A stretch of 20,650 bases of DNA from DASTQL01 sp035462375. Its GTDB lineage: Bacteria > Actinomycetota > Actinomycetes > Jiangellales > Jiangellaceae. Of the stretch, positions 14,989 to 20,650 are shown piece after piece. Position numbers and translations under genes: made by a program. The notes under the pieces were generated by a model that saw only the letters and a program-made list of their open reading frames with translations, was not told the origin of the DNA and searched no databases. The stretch spans positions 1-20,650 of the forward strand of contig DATHUJ010000076.1 in the NCBI GenBank assembly GCA_035462375.1. Reading direction: 5' to 3'. The stretch's first letter is position 1; each line of letters begins with the position of its first letter.

Positions 14989-16083
14989 TCAGTCGCACGG
15001 GAGCACGCGGAGCCGGCTCGGCAGGCCGAGGAACCCGCCGTAGGCATCGGCGTTGCGTTCCAGGGCGTCGGCCTCCGCGGGCGTGAGGTCGCGGAGCAGG
15101 AGCACCTCCACGTCGACCCGGGACGCGGCGGGCCGCCGGCGCCAGTGGCCCGTGAGCTGCCCGTCAACCGTCACGACACCGATCGGGGTCCCGGGCCGGC
15201 CTCGCGCCAGCCCTGCGCGGTCGAGCCAGCGCTTGGCCTTGGGGCCGAGTCCGCTGATGTACTCGTCGTACCCGTTGAGCAGCTCGACCTGTGGCGACTC
15301 CCACGGGCGCAGGTCGAGGTCGCCCAGCCACAGCTGCTCGACGTCGTCGAAGGCGGCCCGCTGGAGCGGCAGGCCGTCGATCGCGGCTCGCGCCTGGGTC
15401 TTGGTGAGGCTCGACCAAGCCATGAAGTCGTCGATGCCGGTCGGACCGTGCGACGCGAAGTACCGCTCGGCCAGGGTGGTGGCGGCCTCGTCCGGGTCCG
15501 GTGGTCCATCGCCGCCGGGCCACCGGACGTACGTGTGCTGCGTGCCCCGCAGCGGCCCGCTGGCGACGAGGCACTCCAGCTCCGCCCACATCATGACCGT
15601 CCCGAGCCCGAGCCCCGACGCCGGGAAGCCCGCGCCGCCCAGCCGCGCCCCGATCTCGGTCCGGGTGGCCGGCCCGTCGGCCAGCACCTCGAGCACGACG
15701 TCGGCGGCGGCGGCCCGCAGGCTCCGGTCGTCGAGGCCGGCCTCCCGGTAGAGCGGGCCGTTGGACAGATGCACGCGGTGTGCGGTCGCTGCCTGGGCTG
15801 TCTCCAGGTCGTCGCGGTGCACGAAGTGCCAGGTCTGCCGGAGGGTGTGCGTCCGGATTATCTCGCCGACCTCGTACTGTCCCAGCACGGTTGCGCGCGC
15901 CTCGCCGGTCCGCCTGGCGAGCGACCACAGCGTCGCCTCGAACTCCTGGGCCTGCACCGCTCCGAGCCGGCGTACCTCTACGGTCGTGCTCGACCCTGTT
16001 GCCACGCCCCGTTCCCCGGTGGGCAGGCCGGTGGAGCGCCACCGCGCCCTGAGCAGCTCGTCGACGCTCAGTCTGCTGGTCAC
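14989..16083 (-). CDS. Winged-helix DNA-binding protein, AlkZ-like (HTH_42 family)
   Basis: A 364-residue protein of the HTH_42 superfamily, which includes the DNA glycosylase AlkZ that removes alkylated or crosslinked bases. The N-terminal part has 'LSVDELLRARWRSTGL' and then 'RRLGAVQAQEFEATLWSLAR'; Gln44-Ala-Gln46 matches the Q-x-Q catalytic motif of AlkZ-type enzymes. A segment with 'THTLRQTWHFVHRDDL' is also characteristic, as is the late 'VELLNGYDEYISGL'. The start is GTG 16083, with GGAGG 6 nt upstream; the frame reaches 16161 but the added residues are Arg/Gly noise. It may repair DNA or only bind it; many close relatives are uncharacterised. It is preceded by a tandem repeat and by an exporter gene on the same strand. 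Confidence 0.85.
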   Translation of the reverse strand: MTSRLSVDELLRARWRSTGLPTGERGVATGSSTTVEVRRLGAVQAQEFEATLWSLARRTGEARATVLGQYEVGEIIRTHTLRQTWHFVHRDDLETAQAATAHRVHLSNGPLYREAGLDDRSLRAAAADVVLEVLADGPATRTEIGARLGGAGFPASGLGLGTVMMWAELECLVASGPLRGTQHTYVRWPGGDGPPDPDEAATTLAERYFASHGPTGIDDFMAWSSLTKTQARAAIDGLPLQRAAFDDVEQLWLGDLDLRPWESPQVELLNGYDEYISGLGPKAKRWLDRAGLARGRPGTPIGVVTVDGQLTGHWRRRPAASRVDVEVLLLRDLTPAEADALERNADAYGGFLGLPSRLRVLPCD

Positions 16084-16175
16084 AGCTCGCCTCCACCTCC
16101 AGCGCCGCCCCGCATACGTACTTCTCCCACCTCGACCGACCTGGCGGCCGGGACGTGTCAAGGGTCATCGGCTTC

Positions 16176-16257
16176 TGCCCGTGGCGGTCATGGAGCTTGC
16201 CCGCTGGCGGTCACGGGAGCTGCCCGGTGGTGGCCACGGGATCTGCCCTGGGGGAGG
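16176..16257. repeat. Tandem repeat, 22-23-nt unit, about 3.5 copies
   Basis: Units begin TGCCC at 16176, 16198, 16221 and 16244. The first three follow the pattern TGCCCG-TGGCGGTCACGGGAGC with a few changes; the fourth is cut short. Each unit has short self-complementary ends (GCCCG with CGGG). The repeat sits between the ABC exporter stop and the HTH_42 gene start, both on the minus strand, so it may lie in the promoter or leader of the HTH_42 gene. It is too short and lacks the spacers needed for a CRISPR array. Confidence 0.7.
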
Positions 16258-16329
16258 TCGAGCGGCGCAGCGACTCCCACCCGGCGGCTCGTACCAGGGA
16301 GGCCGCGACGACTTCACGACCGCGTGATT

Positions 16330-18237
16330 CTAGCCCGGCACCGGCGCAGTCTCCTCGGCCGCGTCGGCGCCCCGCGCCTGGTCGCGGAACTGGGTGCGGT
16401 GTAGCTCGTCGTACCGCCCGCCTGCCCCGAGGAGCTCCTGATGCGTGCCGCGCTCGACGATCCGGCCGTCCTCGACGACGAGGATCTGGTCGGCGCTGCG
16501 GATCGTGGAGAGCCGGTGCGCGATGACCAGCGAGGTGCGGCCCTCGAGCGCTGCAGCCAGCGCCTCCTGCACGGCTGCTTCGGAGGTCGAGTCGAGGTGG
16601 GCGGTGGCCTCGTCGAGGACGACGACCCGCGGCTGCGCCAGCAGCAGGCGGGCGATCGTCACCCGCTGGCGTTCGCCGCCGGAGAGCCGGTAGCCGCGCT
16701 CGCCGACCACGGTGTCGAGCCCGTCGGGCAGAGCCTCGACGAGGTCGGCCACGCAGGCGCGGCGCAGCGCGTCCCACAGGTCGGCGTCGGTGGCCTCGGG
16801 GTCGGCGAGCAGCAGGTTGTCGCGGATGCTCTCGTGGAAGAGGTGGCCGTCCTGGGTCACGACGCCCACGGCCCGGCGGACGCTGGCCAGGGTGAGCTCG
16901 CGCACGTCGTGGCCGGCGAGCCGGACGGCGCCGGAGTCGACGTCGTACAGGCGCGGCACGAGTGAAGCGATGGTCGACTTGCCGGCGCCGGACGTGCCGA
17001 CGAGCGCGACGACCTGGCCGGGCTCGATGCGGAAGCTGATGTCGTGCAGCACCTGCTGCCCGGCCCGCTCGTCGAGGGCGGCGACGTCCTCGAGCGAGGC
17101 CAGGGAGACCTTGTCGGCCGACGGGTAGGCGAAGTCGACGTGCTCGAAGGTCACCGACACCGGCCCGGGCGGCAGCTCGCGGGCGCCCGGACGGTCCTGG
17201 ATGAGCGGCACGAGGTCGAGCACCTCGAAGACCCGGTCGAAGCTGACGACGGCGCTCATCACCTCGACCCGCGCACTGGCCAGCTGGGTGAGCGGTGCGT
17301 AGAGCCGGGTGATGAGCAGGGCCAGCGCCACGACCGAGCCCGCGTCGAGCCGGCCGAGCAGCGCGAGCGCCCCGCCGCCCCCGTACACGAGAGCCAGCGC
17401 GAGTGCGGAGACGAAGGTGAGGCAGGTGATGAAGACGCCCTGGACGAGGCTGAGCCGCACCCCGATGTCGCGGACGCGGCTGGCCTTCGTGGCGAACTGC
17501 TCGGATTCGCGGCTCGGCCGGCCGAAGAGCTTGATGAGCATGGCGCCCGGCGCGGAGAAGCGCTCGGTCATCTGGTTGCCCATCGCCGCGTTGAGCTGGG
17601 CGGACTCGCGCTCCAGCCCGGCCAGCCGCCGGCCGAGCCGCTGTGCGGGGACCACGAAGACCGGCAGCAGCACCAGCGTCGCCAGGGTGATCTGCCACGA
17701 GATGCTGACCATCACCGCGAGGGTCAGCGCCAGGGTGACCAGGTTGCCGACGACGCGGGAGAGCAGGTCGCTGAATGCCCGCTGAGCGCCGATGACGTCG
17801 TTGTTGAGCCGGCTGACCAGCGCGCCCGTCCGGGTGCGGTTGAAGAAGGCGATCGGCATCCGCTGCACGTGGTCGAAGACCGCGGTGCGCAGGTCGAGAA
17901 TCAGCCGCTCGCCGATCGACGAGGACAGCCACCAGGTGGCGAGGCCCAGGCCGGCCTCCAGCGCGGCGACCACGCCGATGAGCAGGGACAGCTGGACGAC
18001 GGTGTCGACCGACTCCCCGCCGACGATGGCGTCGACGACCCGGCCGGCAAGCAGCGGCGTGGCCACGGTGAGCACCGCCATCACGATGCTCAGCAGCACG
18101 AATACGACCAGCGCACCGGATTGCGGCTTGGCGAACGTGGCGATCCGCTTCAGCGTGGCCTTGGAGAAGGGCCGCCGGTCCTGCTGGCGATGCATCGCGT
18201 GGTACATCGACATCCACGCGGTCGTCTCCATGCTCAT
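16330..18237 (-). CDS. ABC transporter, fused permease and ATPase (type I exporter half-transporter)
   Basis: A 635-residue half-transporter. The first about 330 residues carry six hydrophobic helices of the ABC exporter fold, with the intracellular loop 'FFNRTRTGALVSRLNNDV'. The ATPase has the A-loop Tyr in 'VDFAYPSADK', Walker A 'GTSGAGKST' (about 412-420), signature 'LSGGERQRV' (about 515), Walker B 'VVVLDEATAHLD' (about 534-545) and the switch His in 'IAHRLS'. All catalytic residues are present. About 20 residues ('SLASLEDVAALDERAGQ') sit between A-loop and Walker A strand, as in many actinobacterial members. It probably works as a homodimer exporting drugs or lipids. I chose ATG 18237, with GGGGGA about 7 nt upstream, over GTG 18252. 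Confidence 0.92.
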   Translation of the reverse strand: MSMETTAWMSMYHAMHRQQDRRPFSKATLKRIATFAKPQSGALVVFVLLSIVMAVLTVATPLLAGRVVDAIVGGESVDTVVQLSLLIGVVAALEAGLGLATWWLSSSIGERLILDLRTAVFDHVQRMPIAFFNRTRTGALVSRLNNDVIGAQRAFSDLLSRVVGNLVTLALTLAVMVSISWQITLATLVLLPVFVVPAQRLGRRLAGLERESAQLNAAMGNQMTERFSAPGAMLIKLFGRPSRESEQFATKASRVRDIGVRLSLVQGVFITCLTFVSALALALVYGGGGALALLGRLDAGSVVALALLITRLYAPLTQLASARVEVMSAVVSFDRVFEVLDLVPLIQDRPGARELPPGPVSVTFEHVDFAYPSADKVSLASLEDVAALDERAGQQVLHDISFRIEPGQVVALVGTSGAGKSTIASLVPRLYDVDSGAVRLAGHDVRELTLASVRRAVGVVTQDGHLFHESIRDNLLLADPEATDADLWDALRRACVADLVEALPDGLDTVVGERGYRLSGGERQRVTIARLLLAQPRVVVLDEATAHLDSTSEAAVQEALAAALEGRTSLVIAHRLSTIRSADQILVVEDGRIVERGTHQELLGAGGRYDELHRTQFRDQARGADAAEETAPVPG

Positions 18238-18356
18238 GACCGGGTCCCCCACTCAGGCTGCTGCTGGCGCACCCGAGCACCGTAGGACTTCGAGCAAACT
18301 TGAGGTCAAGCCGATTTCGCCGCGGGCGGAGGAAGGTCCGGTCGTCACGGCCTGGA

Positions 18357-18390
18357 CCTGGGCCGGCCTGGGCCGGCCTGGGCCGGCCCG
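18357..18390. repeat. Short GC tandem repeat (10-nt unit GGCCGGCCTG)
   Basis: The 10-mer GGCCGGCCTG repeats at 18361, 18371 and, with one change, 18381, preceded by CCTG. It is self-complementary in part, so it could fold. It lies in the about 280-nt non-coding gap upstream of the ABC exporter and downstream of the FMN reductase. Probably simple replication slippage. Confidence 0.7.
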
Positions 18391-18426
18391 GCCGCCCCCA
18401 GGGCCGCCCGCGGTGATCATGGAAGG

Positions 18427-18457
18427 ATCGCCCTCCAGAGGCGCTGCTGAGGGCGAT
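18427..18457 (-). terminator. Candidate terminator downstream of the FMN reductase gene
   Basis: A perfect 9-bp stem (ATCGCCCTC and GAGGGCGAT) encloses a 13-nt loop. It lies 60 nt after the reductase stop on the minus strand and is followed there by CCTTCCAT, a weak pyrimidine stretch. It is the best hairpin in the gap and fits the end of the two-gene flavin operon. Confidence 0.5.
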
Positions 18458-18517
18458 GTGACCTAGATCGACACGCGGGGGAAGGGCGCCGACGACGCGG
18501 TCGACGCGGTCCCACGG

Positions 18518-19153
18518 TCAGACCTGCTGGCCGGAGCTGTCCGCGAGCAGGTCGACGAACGGTGTGGGCTCCTCGTACGGGTCGGGGGCCGCCGCCCGGC
18601 CGACCGGCTCACCACCCAGCAGCGCGGCCAGCTCGCCGGCCGCCCGGTCGACCCGCTCGGCCAGCGCTCGATCGGCACCGTCACCGGCACCCCAGTCCTC
18701 GGCAGCAGCGAAGACCCCGGTGGGCACGACCACGGCGTGCAGATACGTGAACATCGGCCGCATCGCGTGGTCCAGCACGAGCGAGTGCCGAGCAGTCCCC
18801 GCGGTCGCCGCCACCAGCACCGGCGTACCGGCCAGGGCGTCCGGATCCAGCACGTCGAAGAACGACTTGAAGAGACCGCTGTACGAGGCGGCGAAGACCG
18901 GCGTCACGGCCACCACGGCGTCGGCGGCGGCGACCACGTCGACGGCAGCACGCAGCTCGCCGGCCGGAAAGCCGGTCACCAGTGCGTTGGCGATGTCGTG
19001 CGCCAGGTCGCGCAGCTCGACCACCTGGACCTGGACCTCGACTCCCCGCTCGCTGCCCGCGCGCACTACGGCCGAGCCGAGCCGGTCGGCCAGGAGCCGC
19101 GTCGACGACGGCTGGCTCAGTCCCGCGGTCACGACCACCAGGCGGCGGGTCAT
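18518..19153 (-). CDS. LLM-partnered FMN reductase, CE1759 family
   Basis: A 211-residue flavodoxin-like NADPH-dependent FMN reductase. The phosphate-binding loop is 'TAGLSQPSSTRLLADRL' near the N-terminus (family G-S-x-R-x-x-S-x-T-x-x-L). 'TPVFAASYSGLFKSFFDVL' at about 83-102 is the flavin ring contact (P-x-Y/F...S-G-x-x-K-x-x-x-D). 'LVAATAGTARHSLVLDH' follows. It would supply reduced FMN to the monooxygenase encoded just upstream. ATG 19153 overlaps that gene's stop as ATGA, and GGAGGT is 6 nt upstream, so the two are translationally coupled. The acidic C-terminal tail is normal for the CE1759 group as I remember it. Confidence 0.9.
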   Translation of the reverse strand: MTRRLVVVTAGLSQPSSTRLLADRLGSAVVRAGSERGVEVQVQVVELRDLAHDIANALVTGFPAGELRAAVDVVAAADAVVAVTPVFAASYSGLFKSFFDVLDPDALAGTPVLVAATAGTARHSLVLDHAMRPMFTYLHAVVVPTGVFAAAEDWGAGDGADRALAERVDRAAGELAALLGGEPVGRAAAPDPYEEPTPFVDLLADSSGQQV

Positions 19154-20304
19154 CGCAGCACCTCCTGCGGCTGCTCCGTATCGACCGAACCGGCGCCGGC
19201 AACGTCATCAGCCGCCTCGGCTGCCCGCCGAGCCTGGGCCACCGCCTTGAGCGACGAGTGCGTCGGCGCGTCCGGCACGTGCGTCGGCCGACCCTCCGTC
19301 ATCTCCTGGCGCAGCACCGGCACGACCTCCTCGCCGAGGATGTCCATCTGCTCGAGCACCGTCTTGAGCGGCAGGCCCGCGTGGTCGACCAGGAAGAGCT
19401 GCCGCTGGTAGTCGCCGAAGTGCTCGCGCATCCCCGCGTACCGGTCGATCACCTGCTGCGGGCTCCCGACGGTGAGGGGCGTCTCGGCGGTGAACTCTTC
19501 GAGCGACGGCCCGTGCCCGTACACGGGGGCCACGTCGAAGTACGGCCGGAACTCGCGCACCGCGTCCTGCGAACGTGCCCGCATGAAGACCTGGCCGCCG
19601 AGACCCACGATCGCCTGGTCGGCCGAGCCGTGGCCGTAGTGCTCGTACCGGCGGCGGTACAGCTCGATCAGCCGCTGGTAGTGCTCCTTGGGCCAGAAGA
19701 TGTTGTTGGCGAAGAAGCCGTCGCCGTAGTACGCGGCCTGTTCGGCGATCTCCGGGCTGCGGATCGACCCGTGCCACACGAACGGCGGGACGCCGTCGAG
19801 CGGGCGCGGGGTCGAGGTGAAGGACTGCAGCGGCGTACGGAAGCGGCCCTCCCAGTCGACGACGTCCTCGCGCCACAGCCGGTGGAGGAGGTGGTAGTTC
19901 TCGATCGCGAGGGCGATGCCGTTGCGGATGTCCTGGCCGAACCACGGGTAGACCGGGCCGGTGTTGCCCCGGCCCATCATGAGGTCGACGCGGCCGTCGG
20001 CGAGGTGCTGGAGCATCGCGTAGTCCTCGGCGATCTTGACCGGGTCGTTGGTCGTGATCAGCGTCGTGGCGGTCGAGAGGATCAGCCGCTCGGTCCGCGC
20101 CGCGATGTAGCCGAGCATGGTGGTCGGCGACGAGGGAACGAACGGCGGGTTGTGGTGCTCACCGGTCGCGAAGACGTCGAGCCCGATCTCCTCGGCCTTG
20201 AGCGCGATCGTCACCATCGCCTTGATGCGCTCGGCCTCCGTCGGCGTCCTGCTGTTCGTCGGGTCCGGGGTCACGTCGCCGACGCTGAAGATGCCGAACT
20301 GCAT
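19150..20304 (-). CDS. LLM class flavin-dependent oxidoreductase, CE1758 family
   Basis: A 384-residue TIM-barrel enzyme of the bacterial luciferase-like family. Visible are the N-terminal strand 'MQFGIFSVGDV', the 'GLDVFATGEHHN' segment (residues 41-52) typical of the family, 'LSTATTLITTNDPVKIAEDY', and 'GRVDLMMGRGNTGPVYPWFG', the flavin phosphate region. The polar C-terminal tail is probably disordered. These enzymes use reduced FMN (or F420) and oxygen to oxidise small molecules; pairing with a CE1759 reductase argues for FMN. ATG 20304 has GAGG just upstream. The leader carries a candidate stress promoter and a palindrome (listed separately). The native substrate is unknown. Confidence 0.92.
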   Translation of the reverse strand: MQFGIFSVGDVTPDPTNSRTPTEAERIKAMVTIALKAEEIGLDVFATGEHHNPPFVPSSPTTMLGYIAARTERLILSTATTLITTNDPVKIAEDYAMLQHLADGRVDLMMGRGNTGPVYPWFGQDIRNGIALAIENYHLLHRLWREDVVDWEGRFRTPLQSFTSTPRPLDGVPPFVWHGSIRSPEIAEQAAYYGDGFFANNIFWPKEHYQRLIELYRRRYEHYGHGSADQAIVGLGGQVFMRARSQDAVREFRPYFDVAPVYGHGPSLEEFTAETPLTVGSPQQVIDRYAGMREHFGDYQRQLFLVDHAGLPLKTVLEQMDILGEEVVPVLRQEMTEGRPTHVPDAPTHSSLKAVAQARRAAEAADDVAGAGSVDTEQPQEVLR

Positions 20305-20335
20305 GTCCTCGCTCGCTTCCGCCCTGACCAGGCAC

Positions 20336-20353
20336 TAGTTGCGCTGTCAACTA
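20336..20353. promoter_or_regulatory. MarR-like palindromic operator upstream of the LLM gene
   Basis: A perfect 6-bp inverted repeat, TAGTTG-N6-CAACTA, 32 nt before the LLM start codon. Its AT-rich arms stand out from the GC-rich surroundings. The arm sequence and 18-bp span are of the kind bound by MarR-type regulators in actinobacteria. On the coding strand it contains a TTGACA, but no good -10 follows at the right distance. No MarR gene is present in the window, so the regulator would be encoded elsewhere. Confidence 0.55.
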
Positions 20354-20364
20354 CTGTACCGATG

Positions 20365-20390
20365 AACCACGCGCTGTCGTCGGCTATTCC
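20365..20390 (-). promoter_or_regulatory. Candidate sigma-R/sigma-H-type promoter
   Basis: On the minus strand, GGAAT (20390-20386) is followed after exactly 18 nt by GTT (20367-20365). This matches the actinobacterial disulfide-stress promoter form GGAAT-N18-GTT. It would start transcription near 20357, just before the palindrome, giving a leader of about 50 nt. Only eight bases are specified, so chance is possible. Confidence 0.4.
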
Positions 20391-20445
20391 AGCTCCCGTA
20401 CGGAACGTGCTCCACCTGGCGGCGAGCTATTCCCCTCCCGTACGG
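20383..20445. repeat. Imperfect direct repeat of about 21 nt, 42-43 nt apart
   Basis: On the minus strand CCGTACGGGAG-NN-GGAATAGC occurs at 20403-20383. A copy one base shorter lies at 20445-20426. The upstream copy includes the TAG stop of the partial methyltransferase gene; the downstream copy supplies the GGAAT of the candidate promoter. This looks like a local duplication of the gene's 3' end. Confidence 0.65.
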
Positions 20446-20650
20446 GCGGGGCCGGGCGGGTCGAGGACGCGTACGGCGACCTGCTCGTCGTCCGCCGTGT
20501 AGGCGAGGAACTCGAACGTCAGGCCGGTGCGGTCGACCAGCTCCTGCCAGGCCAGCGCCTCGCCCCGCCGCCATCCAGGGTGGTTGAAGTACTCGTCGAA
20601 CAGCACGACGCTGCCCGCCCGGAGCCGGGGCGCCACGTGCTCGAGCACGG
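20427..20650 (-). CDS. Class I SAM-dependent methyltransferase, TylF-like, C-terminal part (runs off the window)
   Basis: Only the last about 73 codons are inside the window; the gene continues beyond its right edge. The piece reads 'RAGSVVLFDEYFNHPGWRRG' followed by 'EALAWQELV' and later 'YTADDEQVAVRVL'. This is the end of a class I methyltransferase of the TylF/macrocin O-methyltransferase-like type: the G-S-x-x-x-F-D-E-Y motif, a helix, and two closing strands. The SAM-binding motifs lie outside the window. The GTG at 20648 is internal, not a start. The stop TAG at 20427-20429 lies within a short duplicated segment. Substrate unknown; it is on the same strand as the LLM gene, 123 nt upstream of its start. 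Confidence 0.75.
   Translation of the reverse strand, partial: VLEHVAPRLRAGSVVLFDEYFNHPGWRRGEALAWQELVDRTGLTFEFLAYTADDEQVAVRVLDPPGPARTGGE

Noticed and set aside
16176..16257. Possible CRISPR array
   Set aside because: The units are directly adjacent, with no unique spacers between them, and no cas genes are present.
16211..18280. 689-codon minus-strand open frame in another frame of the ABC exporter
   Set aside because: The Arg/Ala/Gly-rich translation lacks ABC motifs; the frame ending at 16330 carries Walker A, signature and Walker B.
17044..18285. 413-codon plus-strand open frame opposite the ABC exporter
   Set aside because: Asp/Glu/His/Gln-rich shadow of the real gene; no domain or ribosome binding site.
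20334..20353. TTGACA as a housekeeping -35 on the minus strand
   Set aside because: No TAnnnT-like -10 lies 16-18 nt downstream; the hexamer is part of the palindrome.
18982..20502. 506-codon plus-strand open frame opposite the LLM gene
   Set aside because: Shadow of an unambiguous luciferase-like gene on the minus strand.

Overview
The window looks like chromosomal DNA of a high-GC actinobacterium. GC-ending codons dominate, GTG starts are frequent, genes overlap by ATGA or GTGA, and the gene content is typical of the phylum: a CE1758/CE1759-type luciferase-like pair, an AlkZ-like winged-helix protein, a TPR-LuxR regulator and an Mrp antiporter operon. A Nocardioides-like host is a guess from overall feel, not something the sequence proves. 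No rRNA, tRNA or CRISPR array was seen.

Layout. Positions 1 to about 3950 are gene-poor and visibly less GC-rich. They hold an SRPBCC protein (minus strand), a small hypothetical, a GNAT acetyltransferase and a SAM methyltransferase, mixed with debris: the 5' end of a tyrosine recombinase gene and a frameshifted small membrane protein gene. This looks like an eroded accessory segment. Positions 3999-11242 (minus) are one tight eight-gene operon for an Mrp/Mbh-like cation/proton antiporter. Its order of transcription is F, G, a fused MrpA-C-terminus/B protein, C, three NuoL/M-type transporter subunits, then E. All seven gene junctions overlap. The third NuoL/M subunit lacks the usual TM5 glutamate.

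Positions 11243-11535 are a divergent intergenic region carrying a two-copy 62-bp-period repeat. Positions 11536-14851 (plus) hold a cupin gene broken by an apparent one-base deletion, a TPR-LuxR regulator overlapping its end, and a CzcO-type FAD/NAD(P)H monooxygenase. Positions 14989-18237 (minus) hold an AlkZ-like HTH_42 protein and a type I ABC exporter half-transporter, with a 22-23-nt tandem repeat between them.

Positions 18518-20304 (minus) hold a two-gene operon: an LLM flavin-dependent oxidoreductase followed by its FMN reductase. Upstream of it are a candidate sigma-R/H-type promoter (GGAAT-N18-GTT) and a MarR-like palindrome. The window ends inside a TylF-like methyltransferase gene (minus strand).

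The antiporter operon would exchange Na+ or K+ for protons and so support pH and salt homeostasis. The remaining genes suggest redox and xenobiotic handling: flavin monooxygenases, an exporter and a possible alkyl-base glycosylase. I see no clear new defence or RNA-based system. The most unusual items are the antiporter architecture with its atypical subunit, the LLM control region, and the unexplained intergenic repeats.
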